Notes: generated by a model not told the origin, from the letters alone. 64,000 bases of DNA from Gigantopelta aegis (GCF_016097555.1 NC_054713.1:39668128-39732127); one strand, 5' to 3'; shown: positions 1 through 11,885, counted from the stretch's first letter. Translations and numbers: made by a program.

Positions 1-415
1 ATAAAAATAGAGAAAGATGTATAAGATAATTTGTGAATATTTAACTCTGATCTGTGGGTTCGACATCAAACATATACTTTCTATCATTTTAAGATATTGC
101 TATAAGAGCACACAAAATAATGGCAGCCATCTTTGAATTTTAAAATGGCTACCCTAAACCTAAAATAATAATAATAAAAAAAAAACCAAAACAAACAAAA
201 AATCCCCGTTAAACTAACAGCACAAAAACTGAACACAAAACAACACCCCACTCCCACCCCCACCCCCACCCTACCCACCCCCCCCCCCCCCCCCCCCCCC
301 CCCCCAAAAAAAAGACAAGAAAAAAGAAAGAAAAACGTTTTAAGCATAGTTCGCACACGATTAGCGAAAAACTGCTGGCTAAACTTAGAAAGGGATGCCT
401 CTGTCCAGGACAGTG

Positions 416-416
<1 letters not shown>
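1..416. other. A/C-rich low-complexity flank with poly-C run
   Basis: No gene is seen. The stretch is A-rich and then grades through C-rich triplets into an uninterrupted poly-C run at 278-305. The open frames here encode only low-complexity protein and are not credible. Confidence 0.7.

Positions 417-468
<52 letters not shown>
417..468. repeat. (TG)n microsatellite
   Basis: About 26 uninterrupted TG units; further imperfect TG-rich sequence continues to about 575. Confidence 0.95.
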
Positions 469-470
<2 letters not shown>

Positions 471-1002
471 CATGGTTGTCAATGTGCTTTTGCTTTGTCA
501 TGTATATGTGTGTGTTGTAAGTGCCCTTAAATACATACATATGTTCGTATGTGTGTATGTGTGTCTGTGTGACCGTTATTCCAACAATCTGTCTAAATCC
601 GAAATTCTGTGCAAGCACATCTATCCTGGTTCAGTTGAACATAATCTTCCCTCTCGCCAGGAAATGTCCATCTTTCAAAAGTAAATGTACAACCGTGATA
701 TCGTTTTTCACTTTTACTCCCCCGTCTTCCCCACCCCCTCAAGATTAACCTTCTTTCAACAGCTCTTTACAATCTGTTCCATTGCACTTACCGGTTTTCG
801 GGCGGACTACGAAAAGAACAGTGTTTTATCGGGTGAAAAGCAGCGAGGCCAATTCACCGCGAATATCAATACAATTAATTACAAATTACCCAACAAGTAG
901 TCTGGATTACATATTCAATCGTATTAATCAAGATGGTGGACGCTGCCCTTTGTGGTAGTCCGTCTGACCGCGGATTGATTCCGTGGCGGGCAGACGACTA
1001 TC

Positions 1003-1190
1003 AGTGTTTGAGCGATTGTAACGGAATTTGAAGGCGTTTATGTAATTCCTGAAACGAAACACTGGCGTGAAAGCAATGTTTGAGCAATTGTAAAGAGTGT
1101 TTCAGCTCGTACTAAATAATTATTTTAACGACAAAATGGCGAGAACGCAATGTTTAAGCAATTGTAAAGGAGTTTTGAACGTGCGCATAT
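1003..1190. repeat. Imperfect ~70-bp tandem triplication
   Basis: Three degenerate units begin near 1003, 1072 and 1146. Each contains a variant of 'gcaatgtttgagcaattg' followed by 'taaaggag/taacgg'. The unit has no open frame. The surrounding 469-1292 shows no gene. Confidence 0.6.
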
Positions 1191-1292
1191 AGACATACGC
1201 ACACACATTCACACACACACGCACACAAACACACTATACACACATACAAAATACCCACATATTCATACACATACCAACAGACTACACACATA

Positions 1293-1396
1293 CACTCAAT
1301 ATCTGTGTGGTCCTTCACCATATGTCTGACACCATATAATCGTAAATAAAACGTGCTGAGTGCGTCGTTAAATAAAACATTTCCTTCCTTCCTTTA
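1293..1396 (+). mobile_element. SINE 3' tail fragment (family 1)
   Basis: Matches the 3' tail of the complete copies at 58608 and 59469: 'atctgtgtggtcctt', 'gccatataa', 'gtcgttaaataaaac', ending in TTCC repeats. The head and body are absent. Confidence 0.85.
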
Positions 1397-1417
1397 CACA
1401 CGCACATATACATAAAT

Positions 1418-1547
1418 ACACACCACACTACACTACACTACACTACACTACACTACACTACACTACACTACACTACATTACACTACACTACACTACATTA
1501 CACTACACTACACTACACGACTACACTACACTACACTACGTTACGCT
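1418..1547. repeat. (CACTA)n pentanucleotide array
   Basis: About 25 units of CACTA with occasional CATTA variants. CA-rich sequence with a repeated 'ctacacacgcaaa' motif continues to about 1690. Confidence 0.95.
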
Positions 1548-1745
1548 ACACACACATGCACACACGCACACACACACACACAAACTACACACGCAAACTA
1601 CACATACGCACACACACAAACTACACACGCGAACTACACATACACACACACAAACTAAACTACACACGCAAACTACACATATGATACACAATACACAAAT
1701 ATAATCTACACTCATATACACATATATATATATATAGATATTCAT

Positions 1746-1861
<116 letters not shown>

Positions 1862-1898
1862 AGAATTTCTCTCTCTGTCAGAGAAACCCGCAACCGCT

Positions 1899-2086
1899 AC
1901 ACAATGGGCCACTCTTGTCATTTGCTAGCAGCAAGGGATCTGTTATATGCAGCATCCCACAGACAGGGTAGTACATACCAATACCTTTGATATACCAGTC
2001 GTGGAGCCATGGCTGGAAGGAGAAATATGCCGATCACTCATCAGGCGAGCCCTTTACCACTGGGCTACGTTCCGCTCCCTGACATA
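1899..2086 (-). mobile_element. tRNA-derived SINE (family 1/2 head and body)
   Basis: Reverse complement of the mollusc SINE: 'agcaagggatct', 'cagacaggg', 'tatcaaaggc'-like and a tRNA head ending 'ccactgggctacgt' at about 2070. The 3' tail is missing, so the copy ends at the body. It abuts the CT microsatellite. Confidence 0.85.
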
Positions 2087-2243
2087 GACTTTTTATGGGA
2101 GTGTATAGAAATCGTGCAATTAGCAGCACTCCGATTTCAACTCGCTATGAAGCAAGACGTTGCTGTTTGTGCTCGCGAGCTACCCCCCCCCCCCCCCCCC
2201 CCCCATCTGGGGGACTCATAGCTAGTTACGGCGTGCTGCGTGA

Positions 2244-2306
2244 GTATCGAGTCACGTACACTGGGTCACGGGCGACCGTGACCTTAGTGTACTGCGATCT
2301 CGATAC
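2244..2306. other. Long stacked hairpin with GCGA loop
   Basis: Three perfectly complementary blocks nest: 2244-2251 pairs with 2299-2306 (8 bp), 2256-2262 with 2286-2292 (7 bp), and 2264-2271 with 2276-2283 (8 bp), closed by the GNRA tetraloop GCGA at 2272-2275. It lies just after a poly-C run (2183-2204) and upstream of the GC-rich ORF. It could be the 5' structure of an unidentified transposon transcript; that role is inference. Confidence 0.75.
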
Positions 2307-2327
2307 CACGAAGAGGAAGAGGAAGAC

Positions 2328-3053
2328 GTGGAAAGAGGAGACGTACGCCAGGGGCGACACAGGGGGAACCAAACCTGGCGGCTCAACCGCCAGCGGCGGT
2401 TCCATCTGCGTCGTCGCCCCCTCCATCTACTCAGCGGAAGGAGACCAGCTCGCCACAGGCGGACAAGTCAACGGACGCGACCAGCGGGCCATGTACCAGT
2501 CACCACCGCGACGGCCCACTTCTACTCCCAAGCGGGGTTAACTTTACCTACCGCTCCCGTTGAGTCGGCAATGGATACAGTTGTTGCGGCGCCTGCTAAG
2601 CGGAAAGCCGTCACACCACCAGACGACCACCCTGCTAAGTCGAAGCCGCCTGCTCCAGCAATTACCCCGCCTGCTGCAGAGGACGTAGACCCGTGGGAGT
2701 TGGCCTTGGGGAAACTCAAGAGACAATTCCGGGACTACGTCCAAGGGGATACAACAGACACGAAGAAGTTGAGAGGCCGATACAGCAACCAGAAATGGAA
2801 GCCACTGCCGGATGGGACTCACTACGAGCTGCACACCCTACGGTTTAACGACGCGACGGGACTTGTCGTGACACACCGGCGCCAGCAGATCTTCAGACAA
2901 GCGATTCTTCTACATCAGATGAACAGCCCAACTATCCACGGAATCGTCAAGACGATCTGCGGCGCCGGTTACAACATCGTCATTCAGGCCTTGCTCGGCA
3001 GGAAGCACCTGATCCCATCACTGACTGCTGGACCGGTCCTCAACTCTCCGTAG
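2328..3053 (+). CDS. Unassigned GC-rich ORF, possible transposon protein
   Basis: The frame is open for 241 codons; a better start is the ATG at 2571 (160 aa), because the upstream part is Arg/Pro-rich low complexity. From 2571 the protein has a basic Pro/Ala-rich N-terminus (KRKAVTPPDD, KSKPPAPA), then a more globular stretch starting DPWELALGKLKRQF and containing HYELHTLRF and an Ile-rich C-terminal third (HGIVKTI, NIVIQALLG). I recognise no family. GC content and codon use are far above the AT-rich neighbours, and a TE-like AT-rich tail follows. It may be a nucleic-acid-binding ORF of an unknown element or a non-gene. Confidence 0.35.
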   Translation: MERGDVRQGRHRGNQTWRLNRQRRFHLRRRPLHLLSGRRPARHRRTSQRTRPAGHVPVTTATAHFYSQAGLTLPTAPVESAMDTVVAAPAKRKAVTPPDDHPAKSKPPAPAITPPAAEDVDPWELALGKLKRQFRDYVQGDTTDTKKLRGRYSNQKWKPLPDGTHYELHTLRFNDATGLVVTHRRQQIFRQAILLHQMNSPTIHGIVKTICGAGYNIVIQALLGRKHLIPSLTAGPVLNSP

Positions 3054-3615
3054 GCGCCAACCTCTCTTAGGACAGGCACCTCCTGTTTTGGGCTTAGTTG
3101 GACTTAAAACATTTCGGCCGTAGTTCAAACTGTTATGTTTATTTTTTTGCAAACAGTCCGACAGTTTATTTTGGCAGCCCGTCTAAATTGCTCAAATCAC
3201 CTTAAAACCTTTTCGGTCGAGCACTCTAATTTTATTGTTTGGACTTACATTTTTGTAGCTCATTTTCCTTTCGGTCTTTGACCAACTACTAAATTCGTAT
3301 TCCAAATTCCGCCCACCTCAAACTTACCCCCCCCCCCCCCCCCCCCGGCCCGGATCATATAGATCGGACTTTAAACTGTTAGACCTTAGTTCAAAATTTT
3401 ATGTCGAAATTACTTCTTTTTTAAAAATATTATTAAATAGTCCGATCCTCTCTTCTTTCTCTTATTTATTTTTGGACTGACAAACATATTTACAATAAAA
3501 TAATACATTGTACACATTGCGGGGAATGGTGAGGTCTACAGGATAGACCTATTAAAAGTTATCACAGTCGATAGTAAAATACAGTAATGAAATAAATACA
3601 TAAATAAAAACATAC
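3054..3615. other. AT-rich stretch, possible 3' ends of flanking elements
   Basis: Repeated phrases ('ggactt', 'cggtc', 'agtccga') recur at 3095-3240 and 3355-3450, suggesting the untranslated tail of the upstream ORF's element. A poly-C run lies at 3327-3346. From about 3480 the sequence probably is the 3' UTR of the minus-strand LINE. No gene is seen. Confidence 0.5.
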
Positions 3616-6600
3616 TCATAAATCAAGGTTGTCTGTTCTATGTATGGTAGCAGTTATCAAGTATTTACACAGTTTAATTAACTCTCTTGAGTTATCGGTG
3701 GACAGTAGTTGTGTTAATTTCAGAGTTGATGGTTTATTATAATAATACGTTTTAATATAGTTATCTCTTATAGTATAGCAGAACGGACAAACTAGAACAA
3801 AGTGATATTCGTCTTCTAGTACATTCATGTTGCAGAGATTACATATCCTATTGCTTCTATCGATATGATGGTATCTGCCCGTTTCTATGGAGAGAATATG
3901 TGCAGAAAGTCTAAATTTACTCAAAATACGTTTATATTTCATGGCGATAGGTTTCTGAAGGTAAGGTTGTAGACAAAAATTATTAACAATGAATTTGTAT
4001 AGGAGACACTTTGGAAAATTATTAAATACAGCAAACATAGCCTGAATAAATTGATGTCATTCTCTGCTTGAATAATGATAAAAAAAATTCAGCTATTTTC
4101 TACATTTTGATTGTACCATATATGGCCAAAACCATTAGTGAGAAGGAGGTCTCGTACTTGACTAATCCAGTTGATGGTACGTGGTTTTCTTATGCACTCG
4201 TCATAGAGGGCGGTATAACACTCTTTTAAAATACAGTTATCTGTATTCAACAACTTTATCCAGTATTTTACAATTCGTATATTCCTACTGATATACAGAG
4301 GTGATCGGCCTAATTCATAATACACCATCATATTAGTAGTGCTCCGTTTCACGCCTAAAATACGTTTACAAAATTGCAAATGTAGAATCTCGTGGCTGTT
4401 TGCTTTGTTAAAACCCCACACTTCACACCCATAAGTTAAAATACTACTAATATATGTATCAAACAATGATAGTAAGGTTTCTGCATTTATAAAATAGTTA
4501 CTAGTTTTAGCAAATAAAGCAGCCATAGCTTTTCTACCTTGGTTGCATATTACCTTCTGAGAGGTGTTAAATTTTCCATTATAATGAAGACAGACCCCCA
4601 GGTAGTTAAAACTATCGACAATTTCTAAAGTTTGTTCGTGATAGGTCCACTTTTCTTCAGGTTTCACATTTCCACCTTTTCTGAATACTATGATTTTACT
4701 TTTATTAATATTTACTTTTAAATTCCACTCAATTGTGTATATATACAAAGTGTCTAACATACTCTGCAATTCATGTACACTTTCAGAGAACAATACATTA
4801 GAAGACAGAGGTGAAGCATATTTAACTGGTATAGACAGTCCGTGGTATTTAACAGTTCCATTTCTAAATCATTGACAAATAAAGAAAATAAAAATGGCGA
4901 GAGGGCTTCTCCCTGAATTAGACCAGATTTGTACCAGAACGATTCAGATATTTTCTCCTGATATTTAACACATGATTTGATCTGACCATACATTGATTTT
5001 ACAACATTTACAAGCTTGCTATTTAATCCTAATTTATAAATTTTTAGCCATAATGCCTTATGTTCAACAGTATCAAATGCTTTACTATAGTCAATAAAGG
5101 CACAATATAGTCTTTTCTTATTGCCAAGCGTAAGAGTTATAAGGCTATGTAAAGCAAAAATAGCGTCAACTGTGCTGAAACCAGGCCTGAAGCCAAACTG
5201 GGCATCAGATATTATATTGTAGGTTGAACTCACATTCAGTAATCTATTGTTTAAAATTGAGGTAAACAATTTTGCTAAGTGGCTCATGAGAGTAATACCT
5301 CTATAATTGTTTACATCGTTTTTATCTCCCTTTTTAAATATGGGGATAATAGTGCCGTTGCACCAGTTCTCTGGAAAGATACCCGAATCTAAAATAACAT
5401 TAAAAAGTTTACAGAAAATAGGTACCATTATATCTTTACATTCCGTGAAAAACTCATATAATATACCATCTATTCCAGGGCTTTTGTTATGTTTAACTTT
5501 ACTTAACGCAAATAGGATCTCTTGTTCAGTAATTCGACTGTCTAATTCTTCATACAAGGCTTGATTATCTTGATCAGTGCAATCGTTCGTTCCTTGTGTA
5601 TTATCGTCTTGCTTAGAACCAACGAGGTCTTTGAAGTATTTAACAAATTCGTCTATTGTTATGTTACAGTTATGCCTTTTTTTAGATTTATTAAATTTCT
5701 TGTAAAATGCTTTGGGGTTGTTTTTCCTGAGAGTACCAATCATATTTCCTTCTTGCATCAGGTAAGATTAACGCAGTTTCCTTTGTAATAACTTGTATTT
5801 GTTCTTAGCTTCTGATAATTTAAATCTATTCAGATGGCTACGATTGTAATTGAATTGTCGGAGAGTATACCTGTACCTATTATACAACTTTGTGCATTCC
5901 TCATTGAACCAAGGCTTGTATTCATGAACAATACCGCGTGTGTTTGTGTGTACTGAGCAGTTGTTACCCGTTCGCGTTTCGCGCTTACAGGTCTCGTCAA
6001 AAATATCGTGTAGCATCACTGTCAAGTTATTAACGCACTCATTAACAGAAGTTTTATTAAGAATAAGATCATCAATGCATGCACTGAGTTCGTTTTGCCT
6101 AGAAGTAACATTGTTAAGCGCCGTTTCTGTTTTTATCAGTATTCCACTCGTATATATATGTTTTGTTACCACTTTTACAAGTACACGTTGGTTCATTTAC
6201 GCCATCTTGTTTTCTTAATAACATGAATATAGGTGCATGATCAGAGTAAATATTAAAATCCCCAACAAAGAAATCGTGTATAACATCTAAAGAATATTTA
6301 TCTACAATACAATAATCTATTAAGCTTGTTCCGTTTTTGTTATAGAATGTGATTTTTCCGGTGCAGTCACTAGCCGACCTGCCGTTTACTATTCTTACGC
6401 CAGACGCTATACACATGTTTAATAAACATCGTCCCATGGCGTTTACTTTCACATCTTCCGAGTTTCTTTTACAGTAAATGTCGCTCTCGTAATCAAATAG
6501 CTTAGGAACGCAGCCGATATCATCAAAGAATGCTTTATCATTTTCTATAAAATCACTCTCTTGGCCAACACGCCCATTAAAATCGCCCATCAGTATAACA

Positions 6601-7020
6601 TGCCCCTGATCTTTAAAATATTCAATATTTTCTTCCAATGTTTGGAATAAGTCACAATCATATACTGTATAAAACTCACTTCGATCTGGTGGTAAATATA
6701 CAAAACATAAATAATTATCTACATTGTCAACAAACAGCGATTTATCACATCTTATCCAAATTATGCTATCGTGTTCCATGTTTAAAATTTCAATATTATC
6801 ATTTAAATATTCTTTATATAGTAATACCAGTCCACCACCTCGACACCTCTTCCTTGGCACTACCACACTGGTATAACCTTCAAGACTTATATTGGTGTTC
6901 ACATATAACCAGCATTCCGATAGAAACACGATGTCACTGTTATTAAATAGATTAACGCAGTCTATGTTTTTGATTTTGTCTGCTGCACCGCGTTGAATAT
7001 TCCACGCACATATTTTTAAA
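3616..7020 (-). pseudogene. LINE ORF2: endonuclease-reverse transcriptase
   Basis: The endonuclease begins near 7017 (ICAWNIQRG) and shows MGDFNGRVG and the catalytic SDHAPIF near 6230. The RT spans about 5760-4090: NKSPGIDGI, NYRGITLMSH, QFGFRPGFSTVDA, FIDYSKAFDTVEH, GLIQGEALSPF. The expected YADD is not preserved: the region at about 4800 reads YASPLSSN, so polymerase activity is lost. A C-terminal finger (CNLCN...H) lies near 3840. At least four frame breaks separate the pieces. Confidence 0.88.
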
Positions 7021-7056
7021 ACGTCACATTTCGTGGATCCACCACCCCCCGCGTTG

Positions 7057-8058
7057 TCCTATTCAGCATTTTCGTCAACATCCTGTGGTCTGTGTGGAGG
7101 GGAATGGTCCGATTTTGGAGTGGGGGGAGTTCGCTGACGTTTCGAAGCGGGTCTAGTATTACGCTCGTTGTGCTCACTGCGTCGTGTCGATTGCGTTCTG
7201 TTACCGTTAGGCGTCGGCTGTACCTGTAGTACATCTCGGTAAGATCGCGGGTCAGCATGCGGCGGATCACACTCTTCATACAGTTTGCCGTCAACTGGTT
7301 TTATGTCCAGCTTGTATGGCTCTCTTAGCGACTGGGTATAGTTTTTTGCGACGTTCCTCCACCGCAGCAGGAAACTGTTCGTGTATACTGTATGGCTTGC
7401 CTTTTAATCCGTAAGCCCTGTCTCTCACCAAGACTAGATCGTTATTGTATACGAATCGAGCAACAATAGGCCGTGGGTTACCGTTACGACGTCTTCCAAA
7501 TCTATGAACATTGCCAAAGTCAACCTCGTGATCAATTTCAAGTTCGTCATAGATAAAGTCTCTCAATACTCGTTCCGTGTTCTCGTTACTGTTTTCAGCC
7601 AAACCAGAGAATATTAAGTTATATTTCATGGATCTACATTGTAGATCTGTTATGGCAGCTTTAAGTTCATCGCGATCTTTGCTTAGTGATTCAATATCTT
7701 TTTGTATTGACTGGTTGTCTTTAACAGTAGAGGTGAATAAACTCCTAACCTGGGCAATGTCATTTTTGTTTTGGTCACATGACTGTTTAACGGAATCGTA
7801 AAGGTTGTTCATACCTTGAACACTCGTTTCCAGCTCTTTGTTGGAGTTTTCAATCTTCTTTACATCAGCTTCAAGGGTGCTAATACTTTCAATATGTGAA
7901 AGTCTGGTGTCCATTTTTGTCACTTTAGGGAAACTTTGAACATCGTACATAACCTTTTCTAACATACACTTGTCAATAGCGAAAGTCTGGTGTCCATTTT
8001 TTTCAGTCATTAGTACACCTAGTTGCTCCATAGAGAACTTTCCAAAACCCGCTGTCAC
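7057..8058 (-). pseudogene. LINE ORF1 protein (one frameshift)
   Basis: Starts with MTAGFGKFSMEQ. A heptad-rich coiled coil fills about residues 60-140, then an RRM-like segment (YNLIFSGL near residue 145, VHRFGRR, RPIVARF). At about 7300 the frame ends, but the +1 frame continues the expected C-terminus (VDGKLYEECDPP) into a Pro/Arg-rich tail ending near 7057. This is the nucleic-acid chaperone that coats LINE RNA. Overlapping minus-strand frames at 7016-7294 are shadows. Confidence 0.8.
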
Positions 8059-8637
8059 CGTACATAACCTCGCGCGTTTTTATTAAGAGTTTGCGATACA
8101 CTTGTGGCCATAGCGAAGCGTTTGTTGTCTATTTAGGGAACTCACTAGTTCAGATATTATCTTTCAGCCTTACATGCATTCAGCCTTACATGGATTTACA
8201 CGCGCCACCGAACACTGCTCACATGGATTGAGTGAACACTGCTCACGTTTGAAGACACACAGCCGGACGACTATATGGTACTCAGTTCGATGTACACCAA
8301 TGTACATAAATAATTAAATATATACGTGAACACACATTTAGAATAAATGATGATTTCTGTCTAAAAGAGTATATTAAACAGATACAACGTCGTTTCTGAT
8401 AAATGTTCAGGAGTTCAGGAATTCGAGAAAGCTGACCACCATTAGCGTGCTACTCGGTTCCACACATATTTCATCTAATAGTCACTTTTTTAAATGATCA
8501 ACACTATTTCACTTACATAGGTATGAATGTCCATACAGGTCCATGTTTTCATCCTTAGGAATCGTCATCTGAGTTTAAATCGGAGTGCAATATGTACATC
8601 CCATTGTTTTCATTAAATATGATCAGGAGCTCAGACT
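8059..8637. other. No gene seen; probable LINE 5' UTR and unique DNA
   Basis: The first part is probably the 5' untranslated leader of the minus-strand LINE. Nothing else is recognised. Confidence 0.4.
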
Positions 8638-9002
8638 GGTAAAAGGTATTGTATGTACTACCCTGTCTGTGGGATGCTGCATATAACAGATCCCTTGCTG
8701 CTAGCAAATGACTCCTCTTGATGCGCAATGGGTCTAGGATCGATGCCCGTCGGTGGACCCATTGGCCTATTTCTCGTTCCAGCCAGTGCTCCATAACTGG
8801 TGTAACAAAGGCCGTGATATGTACTATTCTGTCTGTGGGATGGTGCATATAAAAGATCCCTTGCTGCTAATCAAAAAGAGTAGACCACGAAGTGGCGACA
8901 GCGGGTTTCCTCTCTCACTATCTGTGTGATCCTTAGCCATGTGTCCGACGCCTTTTAAAAATAAAAATGTGTTGAGTGCGCCGTTAAATAATAAAAACAA
9001 AT
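8638..9002 (+). mobile_element. Two fused SINE copies (family 1)
   Basis: A body fragment (8638-8706: 'ctgtctgtggg', 'agatcccttgctgct') is followed directly by a second copy starting in the tRNA head ('cttgatgcgcaatggg', B-box-like 'aggatcgatgcc') and running through the body to the tail 'gtgttgagtgcgccgtt' and an A/T-rich end. The compound suggests one copy inserted into another. Confidence 0.85.
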
Positions 9003-9216
9003 TTGTTTCTATCTTTGTTTCTTTGTTTATGTTGGTCAATGAAAGAAAATACGCATTATACAATTCTTAGGTAAGTGATGCCTTTGACATAACTTAGTGA
9101 GTGGGTCATTTGCTTCTGAGAAAAATACGAAAAAGTGTCCATTTGTCTAATCGAAGATTTCTCTGCCCTGAACACTCTTTACTGCCACCACCCAGTTATT
9201 GTGTGCTAGGTGCGAC

Positions 9217-9248
<32 letters not shown>

Positions 9249-9430
9249 CTACGACTGGTATATAAAAGGCCGTGATATGTGCTGTCCAGTTTGTGTTGTT
9301 AGTTGTTAATGGGGGGAAATGTAGCGGGCTTCCTCTGTGAGTTATCAAATGCCTGATATTCAATAGCCGATGGTTAATAATAAATCAAATTGCTCTAGCG
9401 ATGTCGTTCAAAGAAACAAATTTCAACTTT
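9217..9430 (+). mobile_element. (ATT)n run followed by SINE family-2 fragment
   Basis: Ten or more ATT units (9217-9247) abut a SINE body and family-2 tail: 'acgactggtatat', 'gtagcgggcttcctc', 'aatagccgatggtta', 'ttgctctagcgatgtcg'. Confidence 0.75.
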
Positions 9431-9595
9431 TTTCAAAGTGCCTCTAAAAAAAATTTCCCGACAGTATAATATTGTAATACGTTCATCGTGACAGACTATA
9501 TATAGTTCGTAAAATGCTGTAGGTCTGTGAAGTACGAATACAGCATTAATAAAAACCGGCACTCGTTCAAATCAACATTAGGCATCGTACTTAGT

Positions 9596-9985
9596 CTCCG
9601 CTGGTACACCAAAGGCCGTGGCAGGTGCTGTTTTGGTTCTGTAGAAATTGCATATGGAATACTCTTTGATGCTGATATGTAACTAAACACATGTGAAGAC
9701 AATGGGCTTATTATTCTGTGCTTATCGATTATTCTGACTTCTGAACCGAAAACTATATTCATGGCCCATCACAACGTGCTTGGAAGTTAGTTGGATATGA
9801 GGCCGTGGTATGTGCTGTCCTACCTGTGGGAAAGTGCATATTAAAGATGTTTTACTGCTTATGGAAAACATGTTGCGGGTTTCCTCTGAAGACTATGTCA
9901 CAGTTACCAAATGTTTGCTATCCAGTAGCTGATAATTAATTCATCAAGTGATCCAGTGGTGTCGTTAAACAAAAACAAACGTTTT
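9596..9985 (+). mobile_element. SINE remnants, two degenerate copies
   Basis: A short body piece lies at about 9600-9640 ('caccaaaggccgtgg'). A longer family-2 copy lies at about 9798-9985 ('gaggccgtggtatg', 'gcgggtttcctct', 'agctgataatta', 'agtggtgtcgttaaac'). Confidence 0.7.
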
Positions 9986-10560
9986 AGTCGGATATAAGCA
10001 TCAACATAGCTCGAGTTATCCCAATTATTTCGATAGACCTCCAGAAGAAAAGACGATTGATCACAGCTAAATATTCCAATCACATGACAGCATAATCGTA
10101 CTTTGGTTGGATATAAGAATTCGAATAACTTAAATCATTATCATTATTAGTTAAACATTTTCAGAAGAAAAACAAAGAACGTAAAATACCCTGCTAACCT
10201 GAAAAAAAGTTTAGATTTTTTATTACAATCAAAGATTTCATTTTGTGTCTACGAAGAAAGAGAAGAAAACCGGTATTGCCGTTTTAAACGAATCAAGTCA
10301 ACCAACCATTCGACACGTACTTACATCCTCTGAAGTTTCAGGAAAGCCTGCAGCGGACAAACATTTCGAGTTTTCCCGGAGAATGCGTCATAAGACAGGA
10401 GGATACTGACATTTCAATCAGTCAGTCAATCAACCATTTGATATCTGCTTACGTCCTCTGAAAGTTCAGGCAACCCTGCACTAAGCACATCATTCATGTT
10501 TTTTCCAAAGAATGCGTTCCAAGTCAGGAATATACTAAATAATCAATGCATTCGATTTAC
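9983..10560. repeat. Two local tandem duplications upstream of the receptor ORF
   Basis: A ~110-bp segment with 'ggatataag' and 'cagaagaaaa' occurs at about 9988 and 10108. A ~125-bp segment with 'tcctctgaa.gttcagg' and 'gaatgcgt' occurs at 10295-10410 and again at 10420-10545. The second pair ends under 100 bp before the receptor ATG. Confidence 0.7.
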
Positions 10561-10632
10561 GAAAAACATCAGAATTAATAATACGCGATGAGCTCATTTT
10601 AAAATAGTTCGTCGGAATTTCCACCAAAGAAG

Positions 10633-11860
10633 ATGATGCTTCTGCTGCTACTATTACCGCTATTAACTCTGTCTGAAGGTCTAGACGAGAAAAGGACATT
10701 GCGACTTCGACACAAGCTTCTGGGCAACTACAGCCGAAACGTACAACCTTCAAGCTCTGATGATGACGGTGATGACAGACTCTCAATCACGCTGGGATTC
10801 TGGCCCATGGCCATCGTGGAACTGGACGAGAGTAAGCAAGTCTTCACATCGGTTGGAAGCATCGTCATGAGATGGTTAGATCCGGATCTGGCGTGGAACG
10901 AGAGCGAGATCTCGGATATCGGGGAGCTGATTCTTCTTATAGATGACGTGTGGCTGCCTGAATACACGATCCTCAACCACGGGGAACGAATCTCGAGTCG
11001 GTCGCTGTTTTCGAGAGTGACAGTATTGAACAACGGTACCGTGACGTACGAAATAACCGATGTGTTCAAAACCATCTGCACCGTTGACCTGACAAGGTAT
11101 CCCTTCGACCAACAGGACTGTGCGCTGAGGTTTAGTACGCTAACAGCGAAGTACAGTTTCGTCGAACAGGGGCCCTTCACGTTGGAAATCACGGGATACG
11201 GCTTTTTCACGGAAACCAAGGAATGGGTTTTGACGGAGCTGTATTCCTTCACGAAGACGTCCTATGGGATCAGCAATGTGGACTTTCATTTCAAAGTCCG
11301 CCGCTATCCGCAGTTCTACGTGACCACAATCATATTCCCGTTCGCCCTGCTTTCGGTGCTCAACTCCTTCGTGTTTCTGTTTCCGGTGGAGTCCGGAGAG
11401 AACATGTCGTACCTCGTGTCCATAATCTGTCTTACGCCGTCTACCTCAACCTGATCAATGACGTGATGCCCAACTCCGAGGAAACGTCCAGCCTAGTCTA
11501 CCTCGTTCTGGCTTTTAGTCAGAGTGCCCTGTCCTTTGTCATATCGTTGTTCACCCTGAATGTCCATCACCATTTCCATCACCATGACAACCTCACAAGC
11601 AATACCTCCAGCAGTATTCCTAGTAGTACCGCCAGCAGCAGTTCCAACAACAATGTGCACAATGTGAGTCCAGACGGTTTCAACGTGAAGGATGTCGATG
11701 CTGCTAGCGAACAGATCGGTAGTGTTGATGTTGGTGATGACGTCAGTGATGACGTCAGTAGATCCTCCGGAAGAAACATCCCGATACGGAAGATGAATGT
11801 GATCCTTTTGTCGTTTTCCTAAGTTCTGCTTTATTGAGCGTCTTAATCTTTTTTATATAA
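10633..11860 (+). pseudogene. Intronless Cys-loop (nicotinic ACh receptor-like) subunit with two frame breaks
   Basis: The protein starts with a hydrophobic signal peptide (MMLLLLLLPLLTLSEG). The ligand-binding domain has loop-A hallmarks (WLDPDLAW, DDVWLPEYTILN) and a canonical Cys-loop with 13 residues between cysteines (C-TVDLTRYPFDQQD-C). Loop C lacks the vicinal cysteines, so it is non-alpha type. M1 (FYVTTIIFPFALL) follows. Within M2 the frame shifts by one base near 11428; the next frame continues SYAVYLNLINDVMP and M3 (SSLVYLVLAF). After a His/Ser-rich cytoplasmic loop, M4 needs a second one-base shift near 11818 (SSALLSVLIFFI) and ends at 11858-11860. There are no introns, suggesting a retrocopy or an intronless member of the expanded mollusc family. 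One shift lies in a T-run, so assembly error cannot be excluded. Confidence 0.88.
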
Positions 11861-11885
11861 AAGAGACGAACACCTCAAGCTGGTG

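Larger units (their letters stand above)
3616..8058 (-). mobile_element. Non-LTR retrotransposon (LINE), decayed, near full length
   Basis: Read on the minus strand it contains an ORF1 coiled-coil/RNA-binding protein followed by ORF2 with apurinic endonuclease, reverse transcriptase and a C-terminal Cys/His finger. About 4.4 kb of coding sequence remains with roughly five frame breaks, so the copy is inactive. ORF1 is of the L1/Tx1 'Transposase_22' style; I do not assign the clade. The untranslated ends probably reach about 3480 and 8100 or beyond. Confidence 0.9.
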
